A DNA stretch of 64,000 bases. Origin: Phoronis australis. Lineage: Eukaryota; Phoronida; Phoronidae. Location: NCBI GenBank assembly GCA_002633005.1, contig NMRA01000030.1, positions 640,720 to 704,719 on the forward strand. The letters are read 5' to 3'. The translations under genes were made by a program, and so were the position numbers. The notes under the pieces were generated by a model, which worked only from the letters and a program-made list of their open reading frames with translations, was not told the origin of the DNA and made no database searches. Below are positions 38,401 through 50,690 of this stretch, piece by piece; the first letter of the stretch is position 1, and every line of letters starts with the position of its first letter.

Positions 38401-38504
38401 GCAAGACGAGTAAGAAGTACGAATCTAGTGATAAGCGGACAGTGTCACGAGATAGTGCTGCAATTGTCAAGAATGGTTGGAAGCGGTTTTGTTGTTTCTT
38501 CTAA
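29235..38504 (+). CDS. RHOU: RHOU/RHOV-like (Wrch) atypical Rho-family GTPase, complete, three exons
   Basis: Exons 29235-29427, 30874-30932 and 38007-38504 join in frame to 249 residues (human RHOU 258, RHOV 236). The start is the ATG at 29235; an in-frame TTG at 29217 is not needed. G1 is GDGAVGKTS (residues 33-41), switch I is [10 protein letters not shown] with Thr58, switch II is DTAGQDDFD (80-88), G4 is the family-specific GTQSD, and G5 is ECSAL. The tail is lysine/arginine-rich and ends KRFCCFF, lacking a CAAX box. In RHOU and RHOV a CCFV-type tail is palmitoylated. These proteins cycle nucleotide quickly, bind PAK and PAR6, and act on actin, focal adhesions and polarity. The short N-terminus lacks the PxxP SH3-binding motifs of mammalian RHOU. 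RHOU versus RHOV cannot be decided; it may be the pre-duplication form. Confidence 0.94.
29428..30873 (+). other. RHOU intron 1
   Basis: 1446 bp, GTAATT to TTTCAG. The part at 29590-29860 has a few GC-rich patches and repeated AGGCCTA. I see no other feature. Confidence 0.8.
30874..30932 (+). CDS. RHOU: RHOU exon 2 (59 nt, start of switch II)
   Basis: The acceptor is TTGTTGATTTCAG and the donor GTAAGA, ending in phase 0. It encodes [20 protein letters not shown] with the first codon split from exon 1. Other frames are also open here and are misleading. Confidence 0.94.
32402..32538 (+). repeat. Left terminal inverted repeat of the transposon
   Basis: Six boxes resembling GACCGCCG start at 32421, 32442, 32462, 32483 (GACTGACG), 32504 and 32525, a 20-21-bp step or two helical turns. 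Confidence 0.95.
32958..32988. repeat. Perfect 15-bp-arm hairpin inside the transposon
   Basis: GCAAAGCTGTACATT, one A, then its exact reverse complement. Flanking CGG/CCG bases nearly extend the pairing. Confidence 0.92.
33664..33800 (-). repeat. Right terminal inverted repeat of the transposon
   Basis: A perfect reverse complement of 32402-32538. Homology stops abruptly inside the element at 33663. Confidence 0.95.
36367..36450. repeat. 15-bp minisatellite, five copies
   Basis: AGGACTGACTGCTCT repeats five times in RHOU intron 2. The unit lacks stops, giving a spurious Gly-Leu-Thr-Ala-Leu frame. Confidence 0.95.
37789..37818. repeat. Short inverted repeat
   Basis: ATGCGCCCACATAT faces ATATGTGGACGCAT across a two-base centre with one mismatch, forming a 14-bp stem just upstream of RHOU exon 3. 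Confidence 0.8.
38007..38504 (+). CDS. RHOU: RHOU exon 3 (switch II to C-terminal tail)
   Basis: The acceptor is CTCTTCTTTCAG. It opens [20 protein letters not shown] and contains GTQSDLR and [10 protein letters not shown], both typical of RHOU/RHOV. It ends in a basic stretch and KRFCCFF. The upstream in-frame residues back to 37914 are intron. Confidence 0.96.
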   Translation, partial: DDFDTLRPLCYPSTDVFLLCFSVVSPTSFHNIAEKWIHEIRTNAPKTPIILVGTQSDLRNDVRVLIELANYNERPVTEAEAKTLADDIGAIMYMECSALTQKNLKTVFDSAIVSALGLNKQLKRSKSRKSFRKTSKKYESSDKRTVSRDSAAIVKNGWKRFCCFF

Positions 38505-40200
38505 TCTGTGCGTCAGTGCTTTGGTGTGCCTGAAGAACTAAGCACAATGCAATATGTGTGCCTCGTTTTGTGCAGCTCTGTGTAATGATGTTATACTGCA
38601 GCAGTGTCAAGAAACTGGTGAACTAGCAGAAGCCAGAAAAAAAGTGATGCAACCTGTGAGGCGTGAATGAGTGTGTGTCTGTTAAACTAAGCTTGGTGCC
38701 TAAAATGAGTTATGTGCATTAATGGATTTTCAGCACTGCTGTTATTGCCTCTTGGTAGTGTTGAGAGTTCAGTAGTGACCTACTCATTTCTTACATTCCT
38801 TACGGAACCCTTTCAGATAGAACTAGTCATGATCATTATTATTATTTATTGTTGAACTTGTGTAAATGTGTGTGTGTGTGTACTGAGGGTGATCTCTTTG
38901 GGAACAACTCTTCCTTGCTAGACTTTTGGTAGGGAATACATCTTTTAACACCAAAAATGTTTAATGTCATTGGCAGTGACCTTTAGTGGTCACTTTCATA
39001 TTTTCACCATCAAGAGAGCAAAGAGTGTGGGAAGGTTGAACAGTCAAGATGTTTAATATTTAGACTAGCATTGCTTCATGCAGCATTGTTTTGGCAACAG
39101 CTTGTGGAGTGTTTATGACAGAAGGCACGTATACAGGCTGTTGGTTGCACTCTATGTACAGAGACATCACATGAGAAAATTAGTGATGGCCATTATCACA
39201 ACACAGCTGGTAATTGGCATTTCTAGTACTTGAGATACAAGCACATCTCTGGCCACACTTATTTTGATTTGGTGCCCTGTAATTGGCCTGGTTATAAATG
39301 TATGTAAACAATGGAACAGCAAGCAGGGTGGCCCTTAGCAAGGTGGCCTGCGCCATCTCCACAGCTGTATGATTTGACATTTATCACCTCAGGGCCATCC
39401 CTGAAATTTCTCTCGTTTGCCCCCTTCCCCCTTAACTTGTAAGCAGAATGTTGAAGTCTAGAGCCAGGAAGGATGGTGACATTAGTACTCTGGAATTTGG
39501 ATTCTGCATCACATAGTCACTTTCAGCTGCTGGTCATCTTGTCACATTACAATACTCTTGCAACTTTGGTCAAAGTTTCCTTCAGCTTTTGTTGTCTTTG
39601 CTATCTAGGAACTTTATCTCTTCTGCAAGGTCGTGTGTTTCAGTCTATGCAGATCACCGTAGGCTCTCATTCCGGTATATTTCTGTGAAACTTGGTTAAA
39701 GAATTGCAGTAGAGAAAACAGGTATTGAACATATCATAGTAATTTTCGTCTTTCCTGGTTAAATGTGGTTAGCCCACAAGGTTGTTAGTGTAGACCCAGT
39801 GGAACTGTCTGTGTGTGCAGTACTATTTTGTTATTGAAAGGGTCCTATATCTCAATAGCTTTATCACATTACTCTTAAGACATCTCCTATGCTCTTATTT
39901 GATTTGCCTGCTGATCAATTCAGCCTTTGATGTTATTGTTGAGTCAACAGGAACATAGAAGCTTTCCTTGAACAATAGTCTAAGGGGGAAAGTTTACTAA
40001 CCATTACTGTCATGTGGAATAATATTTTGCCTTACTCTTAGCGCTTTGCACTTGGTAAGTGCTACACTGACTAGACGGACCCTTTGAATGTGTGATCTGT
40101 CAATGAAAGATCTGGCCAAGTTTGGACTCTCATGTTGAACACAATGTTTGTACTCTATCTTATAATTCATTCTTAATAAAATGTTAAAACTTTTAATCCT
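38505..40200 (+). other. RHOU 3' UTR (inferred)
   Basis: Stop-dense T-rich DNA follows the TAA and includes an ATTATTATTATTTATT stretch at about 38836 and a short (GT)n tract near 38866. The first AATAAA on this strand after the stop is at 40175-40180. Confidence 0.6.
40175..40180 (+). terminator. Candidate RHOU poly(A) signal
   Basis: AATAAA lies about 1.7 kb after the RHOU stop. It sits at the point where strand composition changes, which supports it as the end of + strand transcription. Confidence 0.55.
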
Positions 40201-40201
40201 G

Positions 40202-40207
40202 TTTATT
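40202..40207 (-). terminator. Candidate minus-strand poly(A) signal
   Basis: TTTATT on + is AATAAA on -. It faces the RHOU signal 22 bases away, so 3' ends of the two convergent transcripts would overlap. Confidence 0.4.
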
Positions 40208-41885
40208 TCACATACACCTGTGCACACCTTCGCCAGTGAACAACTATGAAGATCAGTTTTAGAAACTACAAATATCAACACAGTTAACTGGAACGAGAAA
40301 AAACAGGCACTTTAAAAACAAAAGCCCACTGGTCTAAGATTTTAGATAACAGTATGGCATAAAAATGCAATTCTATTTTGTGACATTTTTCAACACACGT
40401 AACTGATAGCACTTTAAAGCATCACTGGCTAACGACACTTGATTCAAACTGACTTGCAACAATGTGGACAGGAGATACATGATATTCCATTCCAATGTTT
40501 AGAGACTGAATTAAAAATGTAAAACTTTCACATCAGTTGGCAAAACAACTAATAGTAACCTACAGTTTTGTAAAGCATCTCATTTCTCATTTTTGGAAAC
40601 GCGATGTCTCTGGACATAATCCAACCTCATACATTTGAAAGGCCCAGAGTAAGAGAACAAGTCTACACAATGTCAATTTATGAACAGTATGATTTAAGTT
40701 AAGCTACTGAGTAGTGGTGTATGAATAGCAGAATATCCAGCTTCACTATCAAATGAGGTCTTAAGTCAACACTTACGCAGTTAACATTACAGTCTGACTT
40801 ACAGTTACCTGATTTGGGGCTCAGGTAAAAAGTGGCCAACAAAAAATCTGGACCACAGTTGGCTTGCTTACGACTGAACCAAATGACCATTTAATGGGAA
40901 TAAAAACAGTCTTGTCATGTAAGGAAATATCGCAGGTGTAACCTGAATTTTCAATGTTAGTGTTTTTCAAGTCCTGTGTATTACCAATCACCAAAGTGCT
41001 TGAGTAAAATGTTCACGTGGCAAAACCAACCATCATCTAGAACAGCTCTCAAACATGAAACAGAATGCAAAATTTCAGATATTGGTAAATACAGCCGGTC
41101 GATGTCTCAACTCTAAGACTGCAATAACCACCATATAGATTACTATTGCAAAGTGAATTAGATACAAGGTAACAGTGGAAACACGCTTTTGTCTATAAAC
41201 TATATTTAACAACAGCAAACTCAACAGTATTGATTTGTGCACAAAAGGCATACTAGTTCTACTAAGATTTCCAATAATAAAATCTTTAACTCTGCTTTGA
41301 CACATGCGTGCAGCAAAAAGCCCGTGCTACTCAATTGGCAATGAAAACAAGATCCACAATAGGGTAAGTGTGCCAGCGAAAGTGAGGGAAAGAATTGATT
41401 CAGGAAAAAGCATTTGCCCAGTACAATGTTGGTGATCATAACAGTTTTACAAGCTGCTTTTGACAATGTGCGTCATAGTGTTTTGAAGCCGCAATTACAT
41501 TAAATAGGTCACCAAGCGCTAGGAATGCTAATAAATCTATAGACATTGATATGAAATCTAAATAAGTCAACAAGGATAAGTAGTTTAGAACATGAGGGTC
41601 AAGTGGGAATATTGGAAATAGACAGAAGGGCCGAGGAGTCATTTGTGGCCGCCGTTGCATGAACATGTGGAAACGAACTTGTGTCTAGAAAAAACATGCA
41701 CAAATGGCCAAGTGCACAAAAATGCAGATGACATGCCGTATTAAGTTGATTGCTTGAAGAATTTTGCTTCAAAATTGTGGTTAGGCCCCTTGTGACTTCC
41801 TAGATCCACCAGAGTAATATCAACTACTTGGTGAAGAAAGGGTCATCTTTACATTATTGGACTTGGATGAGAAGGGAAAGCTATG

Positions 41886-42333
41886 GAGTGTTCACTTTCA
41901 TGGGGACATTCACACAATACACTCTTGAGTGTTCACTTTCATGGGGACGTTAACACAATACACTTTTGAGTGTTCACTTTCATGGGGACGTTCACATAAT
42001 ACACTCTTGAGTGTTCACTTTCATGGGGATGTTCACACAATACACTCTGGAGTGTTCACTTTCGTGGGGACGTTCACACAATATACTCTGGAATGTTCAC
42101 TTTCATGGAGACGTTCACACAATACACTCTGGATTGTTCACTTTCATGGAGACGTCCACAAAATACACTCTGGAGTGTTCACTTTCATGGGGACGTTAAC
42201 ACAATACACTTTTGAGTGTTCACTTTCATGGGGACGTTCACACAATATACTCTGGAGTGTTCACTTTCATGGAGACGTCCACAAAATACACTCTGGAGCG
42301 TTCCCATTCATGGGTATGTTCACACAATACATA
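41886..42333. repeat. 41-bp minisatellite, about 11 copies
   Basis: The unit is close to GAGTGTTCACTTTCATGGGG followed by ACGTTCACACAATACACTCTG. Because 41 is not a multiple of three and the unit lacks + strand stops, the reading frame rotates from copy to copy and stays open, producing a spurious 155-codon frame. Confidence 0.97.
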
Positions 42334-42624
42334 CCTAAAAGCTTGATTATGATCAAGGTGGACAGTTGTTTCACACATGTCACTTTCTATTTTTGACAAC
42401 AGAATCTGACCAACTGAAATTTCATTTTACTGGATTTCTGTTTGGGTTTGATACACCACACCCCAACACAATAAAAACATTAAAGTTTTCCACAGACTAA
42501 ATTGCTGTAAAGCTATATGGGTGAGAGTCAGGTAGGCAATGTAAAAGTCTGGCTAAAACCTGGCCTAATCCCAAAACACATGGGGTATTGTGTAACACTA
42601 CACTTTCTTAAATATGGACTCTCC

Positions 42625-42690
42625 TCAAGTTGAACAAATCAAACGGCTAATGTTACCACCATTTACATACTCACAGCTCACCTGAATGAT
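42625..42690 (-). other. Candidate last coding exon of a minus-strand gene
   Basis: On the minus strand a good pyrimidine tract and acceptor (TTTTCCTCCCCAACAG) precede a frame reading IIQVSCEYVNGGNISRLICS, then Thr and a stop. Alternatively only the first nine bases are exon, because GTGAGC follows them. About 2.4 kb of possible 3' UTR would separate it from the signal at 40.2 kb. I do not recognise the peptide. Confidence 0.2.
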
Positions 42691-43864
42691 CTGTTGGGGA
42701 GGAAAAGTGCACAACAACAATTTAAGCTACAGAATCAGTTTTGTTAAAAGCTTTACTTCATCTACAGCAGACATTTCACATGCATGAAAAATTAATGGGA
42801 GATAAAAACATCGGCAAGGGGGGAAATGTGATGTTTTAAGCTTGCCAAATGACCTGGAATATTCTTCAACTTGTCTAGGGAGATGTCATACCTGTCAGCT
42901 TAAAGTACTAGTTTATGAAGTGTACCATAAACCCTTGCCAATTTCCAACAATATTTTATTTCCAAAATTGCTCCATTTTTATCTTTCAAGGGATTTCAAT
43001 ATTATTGTCAACGACCACTTTTTTTCAAAAATACTGTCTGTCAGAAGAACTTGAATATGATACAATACAGCATTAATTTGGTGTTGGGGTTAAAATCTCA
43101 CACAATATGGTCCACAACTGAAAGTTCTCTCGTTTTTTCAATAAGTCAAAACGCAACAAATTAATGCTTTCCTGCACTCAAGTTCTGTACAATATCTACT
43201 GACACATAACTTCTGGGCACTCATAAAAATGTAAATAGACCTTGAAAAATGACAAAATGTCAATTTTTTCAATTATGGTATTTGTGTCTCAGAATGGTGG
43301 GATTTTACCATAAATATCGTTAAGAAAAAATGATGAGCAAAACAAATTTCGCTTATCCTAAATTGGGACACAGCAAATCTTGAATTGACATTGGTCCACT
43401 GTCATATGTAATGCAAGGTAGTTAGAGAACAGCAAGTCTTGTGTCGACACTGGTCCACTGTTATGTTAACAGTCACTTTCATTCTGATCACCCACCTTCA
43501 ACCACAATCTGCAATAAACAATTTCAACTGCAATTCGCCATGTTCTTTAAGATGTCTAAAAAACAAAAATTGAAGTTGACCTTACTCTCACGAAATCAGT
43601 CTCTTAATATTCCTTACTGTGATAGGATTCCATTTCAGTTACAAATTGTATTCATAGGCAATGCAGGCAAACACCATTATCAAAATGCTTAAGGTTTGCC
43701 AAGCACTGTAAATACTGAATTGTTTTCTGGATTCTCTTGTTGCTAAGGGAAATAGAATCTTGTCACTATAGGGAATATTATGAGACTGATTTCATGAAAG
43801 TAACAGGTTTAATTTGATTTGTTTTAGCCAGCTATAGTTACAGAAAAGAATATAGGGAAGTCTG

Positions 43865-44172
43865 CAGTGGCGGATGTAGGATGCCATAAGGGGGGGCCTG
43901 ACATGTTGCCTCGAGGAATTGGGCGAAGCGCGAATGTATGTGCACAGGCGGCCCGAAAGTTGCGTGACAGAGAATGTGAACCTTTTGTTCCGGAAAATCT
44001 ATCGGTGGACTAAAAAAAAAATGGGAATGTGGTTCCGCCCACCCTTCTCCATCTGCCGGTCCTAGTTACTTTGAACCCCAATGTTTTGCAACACTTCACG
44101 CTGTTGCTGTTTCATTTTGCTTGCGGCAGCCAAAGGGGGGGCCCGGGCCCCCACCCCCTAAATCCACCTATG
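43865..44172. mobile_element. 308-bp MITE with imperfect ends and 5-bp target duplication
   Basis: It starts CAGTGGCGGATGTAGG. The reverse complement of its end is CATAGGTGGATTTAGG (12 of 16 match). GTCTG flanks both sides (43860-43864 and 44173-44177). The interior is more GC-rich than its surroundings and has G- and C-runs near the ends. There is no coding capacity. The ends resemble hAT-type MITEs common in marine animals, although hAT usually makes 8-bp duplications. Confidence 0.75.
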
Positions 44173-44304
44173 GTCTGTTAGGGTGGTTACAGTCAAACTG
44201 CTTTGACAACGAAACTGCAGGCACTTTTCTAAAACTTCGGTCTGCAATGTAGTTTGGTTGTATTTACAGATATTTATATATACAGAAGTGCTGGCACTAC
44301 AATG

Positions 44305-44422
44305 CTAAGTTGTAGGAATACTCAGTGAACTAGTGTTGCTATCCAACAATACCTGCACTATAATGGTGTGTTGTAGGAATACTCAGTGAACTAGTGTTGC
44401 TATCCAGCAATATACCTACAGC
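44305..44422. repeat. 61-bp tandem duplication
   Basis: TTGTAGGAATACTCAGTGAA followed by CTAGTGTTGCTATCCARCAATA occurs at 44310 and 44371. Confidence 0.93.
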
Positions 44423-47400
44423 TACTTTGAACAGTTATCAGACTCCAGACTTGAAAGGAATATTACATGAAACAGATATTTGTTTCTAGGAATACTCATG
44501 CAATCTTAATATCAATTTCGTGCACACATGAATATAAAAATCCTTGCTTTCAGTCACATGAAGTTGGTAACCACTATCACTCATAAAGACTGCAGTTAAT
44601 AAATGTATGAAGTATGTATGTTACACAGGTATTAACATCACCTGTGATATGATCCATTACCCCATCGATGTAATTAGCACTTCCAGAACACTGGCTTCCA
44701 GGAATCCTTGTAAACAAATGTGTTAGGATCAATTTCAAAAAAAAATGTTAGCTTAGGGTACTGTAATAAAATCTTGTTCTCAATAGGTAACTGGAGTGTC
44801 AGAAGACTTCAATTTTCAATGTGAATTAAAAACTCCACTGTTGTTAGAAATATGCTGCTATGTATGTAGTAAGAAAACACATCTGCTGTGTATGATTTTG
44901 ATAACATATTACAGCATTTTTCCTTTTATACTGTGGTAGTGAATCACCAGTCGGAATGTTATGTTTTCCCACACGCGTCTATTCACAACAAACACAGCTG
45001 TCCAGGATAGTAAAAAATGAGAATACAAAGTGACGTCATGTTTTTATGTTTTGGAATGAAATATTGTGAAACATGCTTTTTCAGAACTGAATGGCCCATG
45101 AATAAGTATTGTTAGAAGGTGAAAACATGATAGCCGGAGATGAAGTGAAAGTTAAAGAGATTCAGTAATGTCAACTGCAGGCATAACAAATGTGTTGTGA
45201 AATATGATACTTTACAAAAACACATTAAAATACTTGAAAAAAGACTATACACAGGAGAGAAAGGAAAACAGATATTTGTTGTATAACTAATAAGAAAGTA
45301 ATCCAAATATTTGTGGAAAGTAATGAAAAAGCAACCACTTCATGGTTACAAAACAAAAATTTCTATTTGACGGAAGATAAAAGTGATCCTTCAAAATGGT
45401 GAGAGAAAACAGAAAAGTTATTCCTTTGATTTGGAAAAGGCAGTTTGACAATGAACCAACTAGAAATATCCAAAGCTTCATTCTTTTGAACTTTGTCATA
45501 ATTTGACCTCAGTGTCTGTTTTCTATGTTAAAACTATGACAACATATGGCTGACTTAGGCAGGATCAACAACTGTCATTGCAAGCAAATCCAATGTTAAA
45601 TGTTAAACAATTCCCACACAGTGAACAGTAAGCTGGGAAAATACTTGACATACCATGACATACCTTGTCCACTCACTGGCAGAATTAATGACCAGGCCAA
45701 TATTGTGAAAATTTATCAAATGTTATGAATGACTTACATGTATACAAAGGAGCATGACCACAACATGAGAGGTCACTTTTGAGAATGATTTACTGCATGG
45801 CAGGGTCATTACACCATGAATGGGGGGCCTTACAAGTGATTTAGACTGGTCTAAATCTGGTATAGTACTAAAGTTTAGTACGCTCGAAAAGATCAGACTA
45901 CCGAGGGTACAAAAATTGGTCCTATTACGAAAGGTTTGCTCTGGATTATTTTGCTCGACCGTTTTAACTTATCCGTCTCCCCATTTCATGAAAGTTCTTC
46001 CTTTATTTCCCACCCTCTCGATGTTGCTGTTTAGTATTACTGTCTACTCACTGTTCATTGTACAATATTAAAGCTAAACATGCCGCAAACTAAGAATAGA
46101 AGTGGCAATTGGATGTTGGATCCCTATTGCAGTACAGCGTAGCGACATCTTGTGTTTAGTAGGACTATGAAGCTTTACAGTTAGGACAGTGGAATGTTAG
46201 TCCGGTCTAGTGAGAAAGGTGACAATTTGGTACGGTAGGTTATCACATTGATCTAAAATATGTTCAGACCGCAAACTAGTCCAGACTAACTCTAATGTGA
46301 AAGCACCTTATCAAGTTAAACTTTTACCAAGGCCCTTCCTGGGGCTTTTGGGTCTAATAGCACAAATCTTTTTAGTAAAATAACGTTATCCAATGTGTCC
46401 ATTTTTAAATATCTGGTAATCAAAAACTTCTGGGACAGAATTATTCTACTGGTTATCCTTACACTAATATTCATTAAATATGTAAAACTGGCTCCTTAAG
46501 CACTACAGTACATTATTTGGATTCCTGAGCATTGGTATAGTGTAGGTCAGTTCACCACAGTACATTACCACATGTTAATGGTCAGAATTGCTATAAAAAG
46601 ACAAAAAGATGTGAAAAGTTGTGCTGCATCACATGTACCGGTAATTAAGCTTATATCACTCTTTACCCTTCAGCAACAAGTGGTTCTGGTCTGCATCCAA
46701 ATTAATTTTGAAACCACCACCTCACTGCTAAAATAGAAAGAAATGTCTGCCTACATCATCATTTTTAACCAACTTCTTAATTTTATTTCAAAAGCCAAAC
46801 AAACTGGTTTTTAAGTACCGCGTCAAGTAAGACATCAACCCGGCTTCATAAAATCAAACACCCGCACCACTTTTGCTGATATCAGGAACATTTTTTTGAA
46901 AATTAACAACAAAATCATGACACTAGAGACCAAAGTCAACTAGGTTTGATAAAGTATCATCTCACCCTGAACAAGGGACACAAAATGTTGTAAAACATTG
47001 TCGTTGCCTGCTGACATATACAACAAGTGAAGAACAGGGTGGATCTGGCACCAAGTCAATTCAATTATCTTGTGTGCCACCAATTTTCATTCACGTTAAA
47101 TTCCAAGAAGTGTGCTCCCCAAGATGTACAATAAGTTTCTATTTATTTTATACTTTGATGCCACCCGCTTTCAATTTGAATAGCAAAAATTGCGACCAAC
47201 CAAAGAAAATTCCAAGTGCAGTTTCAAGCTGTGAAGACAGGTATTTTGCACTCAATAACCTCTTCCTTCCAAACAAATTGATTGTGCATCCAACATGTTA
47301 CATCATTCTTTTCTAAACTAACAATTTGTTATTTACATTATCTTTTACACAGTAACTTAGGTTAGTTAAACAACAACAAAGACAGCTCAACATGATGTTA

Positions 47401-48720
47401 TATAATACATCTAGGATAGGTTAGGAAGCTAGTCAAAAAAGCTATAGCTCATGTCACTCTAAATATCAGAATTTAACACTTACAAAATTTTCAAAACAAA
47501 GATGAGACTTTGTGCAGTTATTGAAACACAAATTTGTTCAGATAGAACACCAATTTATTCTGGCCCCATTATCTGCACTAGTGAGGCCAACTTCAAAAGG
47601 AGCAGAGACAACATTACTTTTACCCTCCTACACCAGGGGTTTTTGTAATAACCATGTCACATACTGTCTGGGTTCATTCGCCTGTATGCAAAGGAGTTAC
47701 TGACATTTTTAGTGCCCAAATATGAAAACAGATTAAAATGTTACATAATAGTAGTTTATGTGCTTACAATAGGGCATAAACAACCAATTCAAAATAGTAA
47801 TAATTATACGTTTGCTTTAAAAAAGCATTATCATAACAGATTGTTTTTTGTTAGGACTGAGTCATCAGGTAGACTAAGCTGGAAGAGGTAAAAATATCTT
47901 GAATGAAGCTAGTGTTGTCTCATGCTTAGCTTGTGCTGAATTGTGATATCTTGCAAGCTCCTATGTGACTTTGCATTTTCATGAGATTTTTGCACCTGTT
48001 GAATACAACCCATATTTACCTTTTGATTTTCTCAGTAGCCAATTAACACTCATTTCACAAGTTAGTCAGTTAGCTGCAGTTTCTCTCGTCTCCCCCACAC
48101 ACCTGAAACCTCTGCCATCCCAATTGCCCATGATGTCTTAGCACCTGTCTATCTATTTCCCAGGGATGTCAAAACAGGCAAAATGTCAGCCTAATGATCA
48201 AAGAGAATCAAGCGTGCTGTGTTGGGTGGAAATGGAACATGATTCTCACTAACAAGTGATCAGACTGAGGCAAGTGACAACACCACAGGTGATCCCACTA
48301 GTGTTGGTGTCTGCCTAATACAGCCTTGAGTATTATGTCTTCCTTAAGGGAAACTTTCTTCAACTGCAAAAATAAGTGACAAAATTGTAATGCTTCAAAA
48401 GCAATGCACAACTGCTAACGGTACCAATGTTACAATATGTTGATTGATAGATTGGTTAATTGATTGATTGGGTATATTTAGCCAACACAAATCTACATAC
48501 AGTTAAGGATAGATGTTGAAACTATAATCAAAACAATTGGAATGTAAAACAAGAGAGAATAATAAAAATTCATGTTGACACAGAAACTTATTAATTTCAT
48601 AATCGTCAAAGAAGCACACTTGAAGAAATGGTAGTTTTTAATAATACTTGTTTGTAATAACAGTTGTTTCAAATACATCTTTGCATCTTTAGTACAATGA
48701 CTATCAACAAACCATTCGCC

Positions 48721-48810
48721 AAATACAGGGGTATTATCAAATACAGGGGTTTTACCAAATACAGAGGTATCGCCAAATACAAGGGTATCGCCAAATACAG
48801 GGGTATTGCC
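48721..48810. repeat. 18-bp minisatellite, five copies
   Basis: The unit AAATACAGGGGTATYGCC repeats five times in tandem with few changes. Confidence 0.95.
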
Positions 48811-50672
48811 ACAAGTAAAAACAATCTAATTTAGGGATTTCACTAGAATGTAGTTAATTTTGCTAAAAGACAAATACAAAAGCAGACAAACACAAAGGAA
48901 CACTTATTAAATCTTCTATAACCTTCAATATATCAATTTTGGAGCTGAATATCCCCTACACTCCCATCAGAAAAAATACTTTAAAATCATGTGAAATTCT
49001 TCATTAACCTCAAAAAATTCCCTGATGTTTAGAATCACTGATTTTCGAATTGGTGGAGACAAGTAATTGTGTAAACTGTAATTATTATTCAAAGGGTGAC
49101 TACTTTTTCAGACCAAGCTTCACACAGCTGGACACTGGAGACTATAGCGATATTTACAGAGGGAAGATTTCTTGATGTTTAATTTTGTTGAGAAATTTGA
49201 CAAAATATCAATAATTTTATTATTGAGTGCTAAATAAACGAAGAATGTGAAAAGTATTTATGATAGCCAGGATATCCTTGTAAGGACACCATCAGAGAGA
49301 GGAGCACCTAGAATGTGTGACGTGAAAACATATCAGTGAATGGTGCTCAGAAATCTGGCAACAAAAGTAAGAGCACCTGGTGTAAAAAATAACACAGGGC
49401 AAACAATAGTACATACACAGGGCAAACAATAGTAGAGGGAGGAAATCAAGCAATGACTGTGTAGGTAGTACAGGCAACTGAATGAATCAAAGGCCAGCCA
49501 ACCTGTAGAGAAACCTTGAAATAAAACACTGTAATAACATTGACATGATGTGAGTTATGTGAAAGGTGCTAAAATAGATTATTTGTATCTTTTCATCTCA
49601 TAGATGATTATGGTTATGATAACAAATTATTTTCATTAAATCAACACATTTTGTAGTGAGAAACGCCAAAAAGCTATAATAGTAATACAGCCCTTTTTAT
49701 ATTATGCCACCCATTCAGCACAAGAATTTTAGTTCTCATGTGACAGTATTGGGGCTTAGAATGTCACTGGTGCACTGTTAGTGCTGGGAAAAATTGAAAG
49801 CACGAAATACGGAACATATATAATTTGATGAAACATTGAATAACCCACATTTGATGAACAACTGGCTGAGTAAACTATGGTATACTTCGGAAAGCCATCA
49901 TCTATAATTAAACACATTAACAACATGTTCATAATTTAACACATAGACAACACATCCAAAGCAAACCTCCTTTCAAAAACAATTATTCCACTCACTTTTT
50001 ATGGTTCTTGACATTTTAAAACAATTTTCAAAGTGTATGCACAACCTTAAACATTCTTCCATGACAGCCTGTTGTTTTGAAATTTAAAAATTCTATAATT
50101 TTAAAGAAAAATATCCCAAAATTTAAATTCCTCATTAACACAGTAGCAGCCGATATTATTACATTTTAGGTCTACTTTATTTAGGGCTCTACACTACTCT
50201 AAAATAACATTATAGACAGAGTAGCAAACTTCTTTATTTTAGTGATAGCTATGACATCCTAAATTGGTGCGATTTCACTAGACTTACTATATTGAAGGCA
50301 TTTTGAACTTGACGCTTCTGTAAGAATATACGCCACCACTTACAAGCCACTGATAAACTTAAAATGCTTAAATGGTTATTTTAATTACCAAAACTTGAGA
50401 GAGAACACAGACATTGTGCTATATTTGTTGTACCCTTGTCACATTCAACAAATGCAAAAAAGCCCAAAAGAGTCTCACTAAGGGACTTTTTTGGGTGCTT
50501 GATGTCTCTTTGAGAAAGCACCGGTACATTAGTAAAGCTGACATTTCACCAGTGAAAACAAATAGTAGCGCTATAAATAGCCAATGAAATATTAGAAATT
50601 ATAAAAAACTAGTATAAATAAAGTACTTAGCATGCCGCAGTCAGTCTAATCGGAAACAGAAATAGCATACAC

Positions 50673-50690
50673 CATAGACTATAGTCTATG
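50673..50690. repeat. 18-bp perfect palindrome
   Basis: CATAGACTATAGTCTATG is its own reverse complement. Confidence 0.9.

Noticed and set aside
41929-42396. 155-codon + strand frame
   Set aside because: Entirely a by-product of the stop-free 41-bp minisatellite.
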